Positions 1 through 7,620 of a DNA stretch of 10,057 nt are shown here, piece by piece. How positions within the stretch are numbered: position 1 is the first letter of the stretch; each line of letters opens with the position of its first letter. The notes below the pieces were generated by a model. It saw only the letters and a program-made list of their open reading frames with translations, was not told the origin of the DNA and searched no databases. The stretch covers positions 1 to 10,057 of the forward strand of contig JAKABE010000090.1 of NCBI GenBank assembly GCA_021801945.1. Reading direction: 5' to 3'. A program made the translations under genes and the position numbers. The DNA comes from Acidobacteriota bacterium. GTDB lineage: Bacteria; Acidobacteriota; Terriglobia; Terriglobales; Acidobacteriaceae.

Positions 1-105
1 AAGGACGCATCTCTCGGGTCTTACCGGAAGATCGCCGCGGCTAAAAAGGCGCTGCATGAATTGCAGGCCCGAGAAATGATGCGGCGCATGGAGAGAAAGA
101 GATGA
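1..105 (+). CDS. C-terminal fragment of an unknown protein (5' end outside window)
   Basis: An open frame enters from the left edge in frame 1 and ends at the TGA at 103-105, giving the last 34 residues of a protein. The tail is rich in Lys and Arg, likely helical, and ends in RRMERKR. Its stop overlaps the start of the next gene in an ATGA arrangement (ATG at 102), the usual sign of translational coupling in an operon. The fragment is too short to assign a family. A short basic protein ahead of a PIN-domain operon could be an antitoxin-like or DNA-binding protein, but nothing visible proves that. Confidence 0.55.
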   Translation, partial: KDASLGSYRKIAAAKKALHELQAREMMRRMERKR

Positions 106-818
106 AACCGACAAGATCTGGACGCAACAACTCCGATGATGGTGACCTGCGCATCCCCGCCGCGGAAGAGATTATTGAAGAAGCGCTGAACGAACTTGCG
201 TATTCGCAGGACCCCGGTTTGGCCCGGGCACTGCGCTTTCTCGCACCTCCAGGCTACCAGGCCATTGTAGAACTGTGCAGCGAGAGCGGGCGCAGCAAGC
301 GCCGCAATGCATCGGCCGAAACATGGTCGCCGGAAGAGGATGAGATCCGCATTTACTTCGAGCGCATCAATGAAGGGGAAGCGGCTCCCCGCGCCGTGCG
401 CGCCCAGCGCGCCGCGACAAGCCTGGCCTATGACGAGGACTACGTGCAGGAACCCGTCTCACCGGCCGATTTGGACAATCGGGTGAAGGAGCTGTGTGCG
501 GCGCTGGCAGAAGCGGAGCGGGGCGGTCATGCATTTATCGCCCTCAAATGGTTCCGCGACTCATTCCTGCCGCGTAAAGCGCTCCGCTGGAATCAGCACC
601 CCGAGACGCGCCAGTCCATTTTGGCCGAGGCGATCCAGCGCGGCCTTGTGCTCACCAGCAAGATCGCCAACCCCAAAACCCCGACCTATCCCACCACCAC
701 CATCCGCCTCAACCGCGCTGAGGCCGGCATACCCGAGGAAGCGCAGCGATTCCATCCCGTTTCGATGCAGGGCGAGACAATCGCCGAAGCCATCGAGGGA
801 GAACGAGGAAACGAGTGA
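102..818 (+). CDS. Unknown protein, possible winged-helix segment, coupled to a PIN-domain gene
   Basis: This 238-residue protein is not one I recognise. It has no signal peptide or membrane segment and looks cytoplasmic. The N-terminal third is acidic and helical (residues 20-60). A charged linker follows at 60-115. Residues about 124-206 look like a compact helical unit with a likely recognition-type helix (about 168-182, ending AIQRGLV) and then a beta-hairpin with NPKTPTYPTTTIRL, which resembles a winged-helix or LOTUS-like fold. That fold reading is inference from pattern only. The ATG at 102 overlaps the stop of the upstream frame, and its own TGA (816-818) overlaps the GTG start of the PIN gene at 815. 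The three frames are therefore very likely one operon, and this protein could be the partner or regulator of the PIN protein. It is much longer than a typical VapB antitoxin (about 70-90 residues). Confidence 0.75.
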   Translation: MKPTRSGRNNSDDGDLRIPAAEEIIEEALNELAYSQDPGLARALRFLAPPGYQAIVELCSESGRSKRRNASAETWSPEEDEIRIYFERINEGEAAPRAVRAQRAATSLAYDEDYVQEPVSPADLDNRVKELCAALAEAERGGHAFIALKWFRDSFLPRKALRWNQHPETRQSILAEAIQRGLVLTSKIANPKTPTYPTTTIRLNRAEAGIPEEAQRFHPVSMQGETIAEAIEGERGNE

Positions 819-1312
819 ACTCTTACTTTATCGAAGCCACAGCTTTCGCCAAGCTGTTCGTACAGGAACCGGGCACGGATGCTCTCATTCGACTGATGGA
901 AGCAGTCGAGGACAATCGCAAGCTCATCTCCTCCGCTACGCCCCTGGAAGTCTACGCCGCCATTCGCCGGCGCGAGCGCGGGGGCGATGTTACTGCGGCC
1001 GACGCGGCTTCCGCGCTCGCGGTCCTTCGTCAGGAATCGGCCCGCATGGTCCAGCAACCGCTGAATCCAGCCGTGCTGGAGATCGCGCGCGAACTTCTGG
1101 ATCGCACAAGCCTGAATTGGCCGGGCGCCATTCAGCTGGGCGCCGCACTGGCCGCTCGAGACATGTTTCCGAATACCCCGATTTCTTTCGTCTCCGCCTC
1201 GGCAGAGCTGCTCGAAGCAGCCAAGAAGGAAGGATTTGAGACCTTCAACCCTACCAAGCAAGCTGCCGGATCGGCCGAGGAGCCATCCCAGTCGCTCGTC
1301 GAGCCGGAGTAA
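815..1312 (+). CDS. PIN-domain (VapC-like) protein with degenerate active site
   Basis: The 165-residue product has the VapC/PIN layout. Its opening (FIEATAFAKLFVQEPG, residues 5-20) matches the usual DTSALVKL-type start. Next come a conserved ATPLEVYAAIRRR helix (41-53), an LNWPGAIQLGAAL segment (100-112) in the place of the usual LDALHLATAL, and a FVSASAELLEAAKKEGF strand-helix (125-141). PIN enzymes are metal-dependent ribonucleases with three or four acidic residues. Here the first Asp is Glu7, Glu45 is kept, the third acid is Gly104 and the fourth is Ser129, so catalysis is doubtful. The start is GTG at 815, four bases inside the upstream gene, with a GAGGAAAC-type ribosome site just before it. 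A Ser/Glu-rich tail (about 147-165) follows the domain. It could be an inactive PIN paralogue with a binding role, or a variant using other residues. The family call is fairly secure; toxin activity is not. Confidence 0.75.
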   Translation: MNSYFIEATAFAKLFVQEPGTDALIRLMEAVEDNRKLISSATPLEVYAAIRRRERGGDVTAADAASALAVLRQESARMVQQPLNPAVLEIARELLDRTSLNWPGAIQLGAALAARDMFPNTPISFVSASAELLEAAKKEGFETFNPTKQAAGSAEEPSQSLVEPE

Positions 1313-1570
1313 AACTGGACATGCTCCGTGGCCACGCCGCCTGGCGAAGGACCATTTTTTCCTTCCGATCCGAGCAGAATTCGCGCACAGAGAGGATGCT
1401 TCCTTGAGAGAATTGTCCTCTTCACTGTCCGAACGTCAGATCGGCGACAAGGTCCACGGCACAACACCGTTGGAGTCTGGCAATCAAAACGTGTTCGCAG
1501 CTCGTCTTAATCTGGTCCGCTATGATTTTCGAGTGCAGACTTAGTTGAACTCCAGCCCAAGGGTGGCCCC
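1313..1570. other. Intergenic region before the APC permease gene
   Basis: These 258 bases hold no convincing gene: the short open frames have no ribosome site or recognisable product. A T6 run at 1355-1360 lies about nine bases beyond a weak 4-bp hairpin (cgcc/ggcg, 1336-1347), which is too poor to call a terminator. A TATGAT match at 1521-1526 could be a -10 element for the downstream permease, but no good -35 sits 16-18 bases upstream. The permease ribosome site is probably AAGGGTGG, just before the ATG at 1571. Confidence 0.4.
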
Positions 1571-3004
1571 ATGACAACCTCCGCGCCTGGCCCGCCCGAC
1601 GCCCGTTCCGGATTGCGCAAGACCATGGGCTTTTGGGACGTGCTGCTGTTCAACATCGCCACCGTCCTGGGCCCGCGCTGGATTGCTGCCGCCGGCCACA
1701 ACGGCCCTTCGTCCATCAGCCTCTGGGTTATCGCCGCCGTCTTCTTCTTTGTCCCCGGCGCGCTGGTCATCAACGAACTTTCCTCGCGCTTCCCTGAGGA
1801 GGGCGGTCTCTACGCCTGGTCACGCGAGGCCTTCGGACCGTTCCACGGCTTCATCGCCGGCTGGACCTACTGGATCTACACCGTCTTCTACTTTCCCGGC
1901 CTGCTCTTGGCCAGCGCGTCGATGTCGGCTTATATCGTGGGCGAGCGCGGCGCGGCGCTCGCCCAGGACCGCACCTTTCAGCTCTGGATTTCGCTGGCCC
2001 TGCTGGTGATCGCGGTGGTCCTCAACATTGTCGGGCTCAACATCGGCAAGTGGCTCCAGAACGCGGGCGGCGTAGGCACCTACGTGCCGCTGCTCATCCT
2101 CACCGGCGTGGCGGCAATCGTGGTCCTGCTGCACGGCTCGGTGACGCACTTCACGCTCCACGACATGCTTCCGGCCTGGGACTGGAACACGGTCAACTTC
2201 TGGTCGCAGATTGCCTTCGCTTTCACCGGCCTGGAATTGGTCTCGGCCATGAGCGAGGAGGTCCGCGACCCGCGCCGCACCCTGCCGCGGGCCGTCTTCG
2301 GCGCCGGAGCTCTGATCGCCCTGATGTACATCGCCGGAACCTTCGCCGTTCTGGCGCTCGCGCCCTCCTCGGCCCTCGATCCCCAGGCCGGCGTCTTTCA
2401 CGCCATCACGATTGGCTCGGTGGCCCTGCGGCTCGGCTTCCTCGGCATTCTCGCGGCCGTCCTGGTCACCGCGGGCAACGCCGGCGGCGTGGGCTCAACC
2501 GTCGCCGGCATCGCGCGCGTTCCCTTCGTCGTCGGCATCGACCGCTACCTGCCCGCCGCCTTCGGCAAAATCCATCCCCGCTGGAAGACGCCCTATGTCT
2601 CCATCCTCGTCCAGGCCGTCCTCTCCGGCGCCATCCTGCTCGTCAGCCAGATCAACGAAACCACCCTCGGCGCCTACCAGTTCCTCATCGACGCCGCCAT
2701 CATCCTCTACTTCATTCCCTTCCTCTACATGTTCGCCGCCGTCATCAAGCTGGCGCGCCGTCCCGACCGCGCCGCCAATCCGCAAGCCGTCCTCATTCCC
2801 GGCGGCCTGCCGGGCGTCTGGATCTGCGGCAGCCTGGGCTTTCTGGTTGTCCTCGTTGGAATTCTGGTCTCGCTCGTCCCGCCCGGCGGCTCCGGCAGCA
2901 AGCTCGCCTTCGAGCTCAAGCTGGTGGCCGGCACGGCCGTCTCCATCCTGATCGGCCTCATCCTCTACTGGCGCGGAGCGCGGACCAAACCGGCCGGCCT
3001 GTGA
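1571..3004 (+). CDS. APC-superfamily amino-acid permease
   Basis: This 477-residue integral membrane protein has about 12 hydrophobic segments and belongs to the amino acid-polyamine-organocation (APC) superfamily, secondary transporters that usually move amino acids with protons or by exchange across the inner membrane. The clearest signature is INELSSRFPEEGGLYAWSRE followed by AFGPFHGFIAGWTYWIY (residues 67-103), the conserved TM2-TM3 region. A cytoplasmic EEVRDPRRTLPRA loop after the sixth segment is also typical of the family. The usual unwound TM1 motif (a GxG-type stretch) is replaced by NIATVLGPRWIAAAG (28-42), so the substrate cannot be guessed. Length and topology fit a complete protein. 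The ATG at 1571 is preceded by AAGGGTGG at suitable spacing. The gene stands alone; its neighbour on the right is on the opposite strand. The family call is firm and the substrate unknown. Confidence 0.9.
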   Translation: MTTSAPGPPDARSGLRKTMGFWDVLLFNIATVLGPRWIAAAGHNGPSSISLWVIAAVFFFVPGALVINELSSRFPEEGGLYAWSREAFGPFHGFIAGWTYWIYTVFYFPGLLLASASMSAYIVGERGAALAQDRTFQLWISLALLVIAVVLNIVGLNIGKWLQNAGGVGTYVPLLILTGVAAIVVLLHGSVTHFTLHDMLPAWDWNTVNFWSQIAFAFTGLELVSAMSEEVRDPRRTLPRAVFGAGALIALMYIAGTFAVLALAPSSALDPQAGVFHAITIGSVALRLGFLGILAAVLVTAGNAGGVGSTVAGIARVPFVVGIDRYLPAAFGKIHPRWKTPYVSILVQAVLSGAILLVSQINETTLGAYQFLIDAAIILYFIPFLYMFAAVIKLARRPDRAANPQAVLIPGGLPGVWICGSLGFLVVLVGILVSLVPPGGSGSKLAFELKLVAGTAVSILIGLILYWRGARTKPAGL

Positions 3005-3034
3005 GCGCAGCCGTCAGTGCGCAGGACGTCGCGC

Positions 3035-5530
3035 TTACTCTCCGCGCAAGGCTTCGATCGGATTTACAGAAGCGGCACGAAAAGCGGGGAGGGCCGAAGC
3101 CGCCAGAGCCAGGGCAAAAACGGCCATCGCCGTCAGAGCCATCACCACCGGGTCGAAGGGGCTGACGTGAAAGAGGAAGGGGCGCAGCACACTGGACATA
3201 GCGGCCGCACCGGCCAGCCCAAGACAGGCTCCGACCGCAGCCAGCTTGAGGCCGGAGGCGAGAATGAGGCGCACGATGTCCGCGCGCTGCGAACCGAGGG
3301 CCATGCGAATCGCCATCTCCTGGACGCGCGAAGCCACCGAAAATGCGATCACGCTGTAGATGCCAAGCACGGCCAGTAGAACCGCAGCCAGGGCGAAGCT
3401 GGAAATGACGACCGCGTTGAAGCGGCGCGGGGCTTCGCTCTGCGACACCACCTGCTCCATGGTTTGCACCTGGGTCAGCGGCAACTGCGGGTCGATGGAG
3501 CGGACCACGGCGCGCACGGAGTTCTCCATCTTTTCGGGCGGCAGGACCGACCGCACGACGATGTGCTGGCTGCCACCGAAGATGTCGTTGGGGGAAAAGG
3601 GGCCACCGTAGTCCCTGTCGACTTGGGCCACTGGTTGATAGAACTCAGCGGTCGCGCCGGTGTCGGGCCGGCCAACCTTCACGTCGGCCACTTCGCCCAC
3701 CACCGTCATCCATGGTGCTCGCGACGTTGGGGTGCCAATGCGCATTCGTTTCCCAATTGGGTTCTGATTCGGCCAATAGTGCCCCGCGAACTCGCGATTC
3801 ACGATCACAACGAGCCGGCTGTTCGCATTGTCGTCGTCGGTGAAGTATCGTCCGCGCAGCAGCGGAATACCCATGGCATTGAAAAAGTTGCTGATCACCT
3901 CGGAATACGCTGCGGCCGTCCAGCCGGGCCCGCGCGGATTCACGTAGCCGTCCGCGGTAAAGGCCTCGCAGCAGCCGCTCCTGGTGGGAAGGCCGCTCGT
4001 CAGGCCCACGGATTGAACGCCCGGCAGTTGGCTCAGGCGAAGAAGCACCTGGTTGTTGAGAGCATCGACTCGCGCCTGCGTCGGGTATCCTCTCCGCGGT
4101 AGCGAGTAAAAGGCCGTGGTCACATGGTCCGGCTGGAAACCGAGATCCACATCGCTCATATTCATGTAGCTGCGCAGAAGCAGCCCTGAAGCGCACAGCA
4201 GCACCAGCGCAATCGCGATCTCCGCCACCACCAGCGCCGAGCGCAGCCGCGCATGGGCGCCGCTCGCCGAGCCGCTGCGTGCGCCTTCTTTCAGTGAGGC
4301 GTTCACGTTGGTGCGCAGGGCCGCGAAGCCCGGCGCCAGTCCGCACAGCACGCCTGTCAGCAGCGCCAACAGAAACGCGAAACCCGCCACCGTCCAGTTC
4401 AGAGAGATCTCGTTCGTCAGCGGCAGGTTGGCCGGCAAAAAGTTCTTTCCGATCGCGAGGGCCAGGCCGGCGAGGCCAATCCCCAGTATGCCTCCAGTCA
4501 CGCTGACAACGAGACTTTCGAGGATCGTCTGCCCCAGCAGTGTGCGTGCCGGCGCGCCCACGGCCAGGCGCACAGCCGTTTCCCGCTGGCGGCGAATGGC
4601 CCGAACCAGCAACAGCCCCGCCAGATTGGCGCAGGCGATCAGCAGAACCACGGCCACGGCGAGAAAAAGCATGTGCAGCAGCGGACGGGTCTGCACCACC
4701 GTGATCTGGTGCAACGGATTAACCACGGGCCGGATGCGGATGGTCGATAGGTTGGGCGGATAGTTGCGCATGATCTGCGCCGCCACGCGCCGCGCATCGT
4801 CTTGCGCCTGTGCTATGGTGACGCCGGGCTTGAGCCGCCCAACCATCATCAGTGAAAAGTTCCCCTCCTCCTCCGGCGAGAGCTCACCGGCACTGAAACT
4901 CATGGGAACCCATAGCTCGCAGCGGTTGAGACGGCCGGTATAGTCGATGGGAAACTCGAAGTTTCTGGGCATGACGCCGATGACGGTATACGGCGTTCGA
5001 TTGAGGTCGATCTTGGTTCCGATCACGTGGGGGTTGCCGTTGAACCTGCTCTTCCATGTGATGTAGCTGAGCACCACGACCTGCGCCTTTTGCGTGTCTT
5101 CTTCCCGAGTGAACACGCGGCCCATGAGCGGAGCAACGCCGAGCGTGGAGAAAACGGAGGGCGTTATCCGCGCGGCGTCGATCTGGGCAGGCCGGCCAAC
5201 TCCAGAAAGCTCGTACCTCACGAAGGTGTAACCGCCAAGGCTCGCGAACGAGCGGGTGTCGCGCTGGTAAGTCACCACCTCGGGTGCGGTCACCCAGCCC
5301 GGGTCGTGATAGCCCATGCGACCTCCGCTCACCTGGTCGCCCAGGGTCACCAGACGGCTCGGACTGGCAAAAGGTAGTGGCCTCAGCAGCACGCCATCCA
5401 CAACCGAGAAGATCGCGGTGGTCGCGCCGATGCCGAACGCCAGCATCAGCACGGCCGTAATTGCAAAGCCGGGAGACCTGAGCAACTGCCGCCACAGCAG
5501 GCGGAGGTCCGAAGCGATTCCGTGCATCAT
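3035..5530 (-). CDS. Orphan MacB/FtsX-type permease (ADOP family)
   Basis: This 831-residue membrane protein matches the acidobacterial duplicated orphan permease type: two MacB-like periplasmic domains and two FtsX units in one chain, with no ABC ATPase gene beside it. The start (LRLLWRQLLRSPGFAITAVL) and TM1 (about 21-43, FGIGATTAIFSVVDGVLLRPLPF) are classic. MacB-type periplasmic domain 1 spans about 45-280. The first FtsX unit spans about 284-405, with ANLAGLLLVRAIRRQRETAVR at 301-321. TM5 lies at about 432-453, the second periplasmic domain at about 455-705, and the second FtsX unit at about 709-820, ending RAASVNPIEALRGE. Related MacB proteins move substrates or transmit force across the envelope using a fused or partner ATPase; what drives ADOP proteins is unclear. 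TAAAGGAG precedes two tandem ATGs (5530 and 5527). The spacing is only two bases to the first and five to the second, so Met2 is probably the true start. The stop lies 30 bases from that of the convergent permease gene. Confidence 0.9.
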   Translation of the reverse strand: MMHGIASDLRLLWRQLLRSPGFAITAVLMLAFGIGATTAIFSVVDGVLLRPLPFASPSRLVTLGDQVSGGRMGYHDPGWVTAPEVVTYQRDTRSFASLGGYTFVRYELSGVGRPAQIDAARITPSVFSTLGVAPLMGRVFTREEDTQKAQVVVLSYITWKSRFNGNPHVIGTKIDLNRTPYTVIGVMPRNFEFPIDYTGRLNRCELWVPMSFSAGELSPEEEGNFSLMMVGRLKPGVTIAQAQDDARRVAAQIMRNYPPNLSTIRIRPVVNPLHQITVVQTRPLLHMLFLAVAVVLLIACANLAGLLLVRAIRRQRETAVRLAVGAPARTLLGQTILESLVVSVTGGILGIGLAGLALAIGKNFLPANLPLTNEISLNWTVAGFAFLLALLTGVLCGLAPGFAALRTNVNASLKEGARSGSASGAHARLRSALVVAEIAIALVLLCASGLLLRSYMNMSDVDLGFQPDHVTTAFYSLPRRGYPTQARVDALNNQVLLRLSQLPGVQSVGLTSGLPTRSGCCEAFTADGYVNPRGPGWTAAAYSEVISNFFNAMGIPLLRGRYFTDDDNANSRLVVIVNREFAGHYWPNQNPIGKRMRIGTPTSRAPWMTVVGEVADVKVGRPDTGATAEFYQPVAQVDRDYGGPFSPNDIFGGSQHIVVRSVLPPEKMENSVRAVVRSIDPQLPLTQVQTMEQVVSQSEAPRRFNAVVISSFALAAVLLAVLGIYSVIAFSVASRVQEMAIRMALGSQRADIVRLILASGLKLAAVGACLGLAGAAAMSSVLRPFLFHVSPFDPVVMALTAMAVFALALAASALPAFRAASVNPIEALRGE

Positions 5531-5677
5531 GGCTCCTTTACGACCGGCTGGAGAGTAGATATCCCTGGTATAGCCGATAAAGCATTAGCTTAAGCGCGCC
5601 ATGCCAACCGCTTCCGTTTGCGCGGCGTATTTCATAAGTTTGCAATATATTCTCGACAATTCTTCTGACGCGCGGCC
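5531..5677 (-). other. Gap between dxs stop and ADOP permease start
   Basis: These 147 bases are AT-richer than the flanking genes and contain no gene. On the minus strand there is no clear intrinsic terminator after the dxs stop. The ADOP gene may therefore be read partly from dxs transcription as well as from a local promoter. The ribosome site of the ADOP gene is the TCCTTTA (minus TAAAGGA) at 5534-5540. Confidence 0.5.
5631..5659 (-). promoter_or_regulatory. Candidate sigma70-like promoter for the ADOP permease gene
   Basis: On the minus strand, TTGTCG (5659-5654) and TATGAA (5636-5631) are separated by exactly 17 bases. Each matches four of six consensus positions, and both lie in the AT-rich part of the gap. 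This would place a start near 5624, about 95 bases before the ORF. The match is moderate and unsupported by anything else. Confidence 0.3.
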
Positions 5678-7564
5678 TTAGCTGGCCACCAGCTTGGGCC
5701 GCCGTCCGGCCAGCAGCGGCAGCACCTGGGCCTCGGCCGCCTCCACGCTGACCCCGTAGCGCGCGCGCAACTGATCCACCTTGCCGTGCTCGATGAACTG
5801 ATCGGGCCAGCCGATGCGCACCACCGGAACCACCCTGCCCATCTCCTCCAGAGCCTCCACCACCGCCGTGCCGAAGCCGCCCATCTTCACGTGGTCCTCG
5901 AAGGTGACGAAGGCCGCCACGCGCCGCGCATAAGCCCCCAGCACGGTGCGGTCCAGCGGCTTCACGAAGCGCGGATTGATCACCGCCGCCGAATAGCCCT
6001 CCCGCTCCAGCCTCGCCGCAAGCTCGCGGGCCAGCGTGATCATCGGTCCCAGCCCGAGAATGGCCACATCCGACCCGTCCTTCAGCACTTCGGCCTTCCC
6101 CACGGGAATCGCCTGCGGCTCGGCCTTGCGCGCCACGCCCGCCACCGCCCCGCGCGGGTACCGGATGGCGCTCGGCCCCGGCATCTCCAAGGCGGTCTTC
6201 ATCATGTCGGCCAGCTCGTCCTCGTCTTTGGGCGCCATCAGCACCATCTCCGGAATCGACCGCAGGTACCCGATGTCGAACAGCCCATGGTGCGTCGGCC
6301 CGTCGTCGCCCGACAATCCCGCCCGGTCCATGCAAAACAGCACGGGCAGCTTTTGCAGACATACGTCGTGCACCACGGGATCGAAGGCCCGCTGCAAAAA
6401 CGTGGAATAGATGGCGCACACCGGCCGGTAGCCCCGCGTCGCCATTCCTGCGGCGAAGACCACCGCGTGCTCCTCGGCGATGCCCACGTCGAAGTAGCGC
6501 TTGGGATGGTGAGGCCGGAACAGGTCCAGACCCGTTCCGTTGGGCATGGCCGCCGTGATGGCCACGATCCGCTCATCCTTGTTGGCCAGCTCGGTCAGCG
6601 TGTTGGCGAAGGACTCCGCCCAGGTGGGCGCGCCCGCCGCCTTGGTCATCCCCGTATCCGGATCGTACGGCCCCAGCCCGTGAAACTTCTTCTGCCCGTC
6701 CAGCGCCGGCTGATAGCCGCGGCCCTTCTGCGTGAGCACGTGCAACAGCACCGGATGGTCCAGGGTCTTCAGGAACTTGAACGACTCCACCAGCAGCGGA
6801 AGATTGTGCCCATCGATGGGACCGTAGTACTCCAGCCCGAACTCCTCGAACAGGATGGAGGGCCACAACATGCTCTTGGCCGCCTCTTCGGCGCGCCGCA
6901 CCACCTTCGCCGCTGTCTTGCCGCCGAAGCGCTCGATCAGCCGCGTGGCCCGCTGGTGCAGGTGCTGGTAGTGCTCGTTGGTCACGATGCGGTGCAGGTA
7001 GCGCGCGATGGCCCCCACATTGCGATCGATCGACCACTCGTTGTCGTTGAGCACCACGATCATTCGTTTGGTCTGCTCGGCGATGTTGTTCAGCGCCTCG
7101 AACGAGATTCCATTGGTGAAGGCCGCGTCGCCGGCTACGGCCACCACGTGCTCGTGACCACCGGCCAGGTCGCGCGCCACGGCCATCCCCAGCGCCGCTG
7201 AGAGCGCGGTCCCCGCGTGCCCGGCCCCGTAGCAGTCGTGCTCGCTCTCGGTCCGCAGCATGAACCCGTTGAGGCCGCCCGGTTGCCGGATGGTCTCGAA
7301 CCGTTCCCGCCGCCCGGTCAGGATCTTATGCACGTAAGCCTGGTGGCTCACATCGAAGAGAATCATGTCCTGGGGAGTGTCGAAGACAGCGTGCAGGGCC
7401 AGCGTCAGTTCCACCACGCCCAGGTTTGGCCCCAGGTGGCCGCCGGTCTTGGCCAGCGTTTGAATCAGGAATGCGCGAATCTCTTCGGCCAGCGAAGCCA
7501 TCTGCGCATAGTTCAGTTGCTTCACATCGGCCGGCGATTGGATGGACTCCAGCAATGATTCCAT
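5678..7564 (-). CDS. dxs: 1-deoxy-D-xylulose-5-phosphate synthase
   Basis: DXS joins pyruvate and glyceraldehyde-3-phosphate, with thiamine diphosphate, to make 1-deoxy-D-xylulose 5-phosphate, the first step of the MEP isoprenoid pathway; it also feeds thiamine and pyridoxal synthesis. The 628-residue length is normal. Visible landmarks are GGHLGPNLGVVELT (41-54), SHQAYVHKILTGRR (73-86), GAGHAGTALSAALGMA (113-128), the cofactor motif GDAAFTNG (145-152) with NDN (173-175), YFDVGIAEEHAV (357-368, catalytic Glu probably 364), STFLQRAFDPVVHDV (387-401), DRAGLSGDDGPTHHG (413-427) and RYPRG (468-472). Two motifs differ from the common form: GDA instead of GDG, and GAGHAGT instead of GTGHSST. The rest is intact, so it should be active and may represent a divergent DXS branch. 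The ATG at 7564 is preceded by GGAAGGA at good spacing. The leader holds several hairpins, listed separately. Confidence 0.95.
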   Translation of the reverse strand: MESLLESIQSPADVKQLNYAQMASLAEEIRAFLIQTLAKTGGHLGPNLGVVELTLALHAVFDTPQDMILFDVSHQAYVHKILTGRRERFETIRQPGGLNGFMLRTESEHDCYGAGHAGTALSAALGMAVARDLAGGHEHVVAVAGDAAFTNGISFEALNNIAEQTKRMIVVLNDNEWSIDRNVGAIARYLHRIVTNEHYQHLHQRATRLIERFGGKTAAKVVRRAEEAAKSMLWPSILFEEFGLEYYGPIDGHNLPLLVESFKFLKTLDHPVLLHVLTQKGRGYQPALDGQKKFHGLGPYDPDTGMTKAAGAPTWAESFANTLTELANKDERIVAITAAMPNGTGLDLFRPHHPKRYFDVGIAEEHAVVFAAGMATRGYRPVCAIYSTFLQRAFDPVVHDVCLQKLPVLFCMDRAGLSGDDGPTHHGLFDIGYLRSIPEMVLMAPKDEDELADMMKTALEMPGPSAIRYPRGAVAGVARKAEPQAIPVGKAEVLKDGSDVAILGLGPMITLARELAARLEREGYSAAVINPRFVKPLDRTVLGAYARRVAAFVTFEDHVKMGGFGTAVVEALEEMGRVVPVVRIGWPDQFIEHGKVDQLRARYGVSVEAAEAQVLPLLAGRRPKLVAS

Positions 7565-7574
7565 CGATGTCCTT

Positions 7575-7594
7575 CCCCGGGAACAACGCCGGGG
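7575..7594 (-). promoter_or_regulatory. Hairpin immediately upstream of the dxs ribosome site
   Basis: CCCCGG (7575-7580) pairs with CCGGGG (7589-7594) across an 8-base loop. On the minus strand the stem ends directly before the AAGGA ribosome site (7574-7570) of dxs. Such a stem could affect ribosome access. The pairing is seen directly; any regulatory role is inference. Confidence 0.4.
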
Positions 7595-7600
7595 CCTTAG

Positions 7601-7617
7601 CGCGAAAGCCCTTCGCG
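7601..7617 (-). promoter_or_regulatory. Middle hairpin of the dxs leader
   Basis: CGCGAA (7601-7606) pairs perfectly with TTCGCG (7612-7617) across a 5-base loop. It lies between the terminator-like hairpin and the hairpin next to the ribosome site. The role is unknown. Confidence 0.35.
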
Positions 7618-7620
7618 GCG

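Noticed and set aside
1336..1360. Hairpin plus T6 run after the PIN gene, considered as a terminator
   Set aside because: The stem is only four pairs and the T-run starts about nine bases past it, which does not fit an intrinsic terminator.
1328..1510. Possible 60-residue gene in the space before the permease
   Set aside because: It has no ribosome site, no recognisable sequence and overlaps another equally poor frame. I treat it as chance.
3001..3038. GTGAGCGC and GCGCTTAC arms between the convergent permease and ADOP stops, considered as a shared terminator
   Set aside because: The 8-bp stem has an imperfect pair and a 22-base loop, overlaps both coding ends and has no T-tract.
2050..3165. 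Open frame of 371 codons overlapping the APC permease and the ADOP gene end
   Set aside because: The product is Arg/Pro/His-rich and low in complexity, typical of an off-frame reading of a GC-rich gene. It has no ribosome site.
5538..6419. Minus-strand open frame overlapping the dxs 3' half and the downstream gap
   Set aside because: The translation is Gly/Arg-rich without a domain, and it is a shifted frame of dxs that merely runs into the gap.
5786..7201. Long open frame (471 codons) on the + strand inside dxs
   Set aside because: It lies antisense to an intact, recognisable dxs gene. Its product is His/Arg-rich with no domain, and it is explained by GC-rich codon use in dxs.
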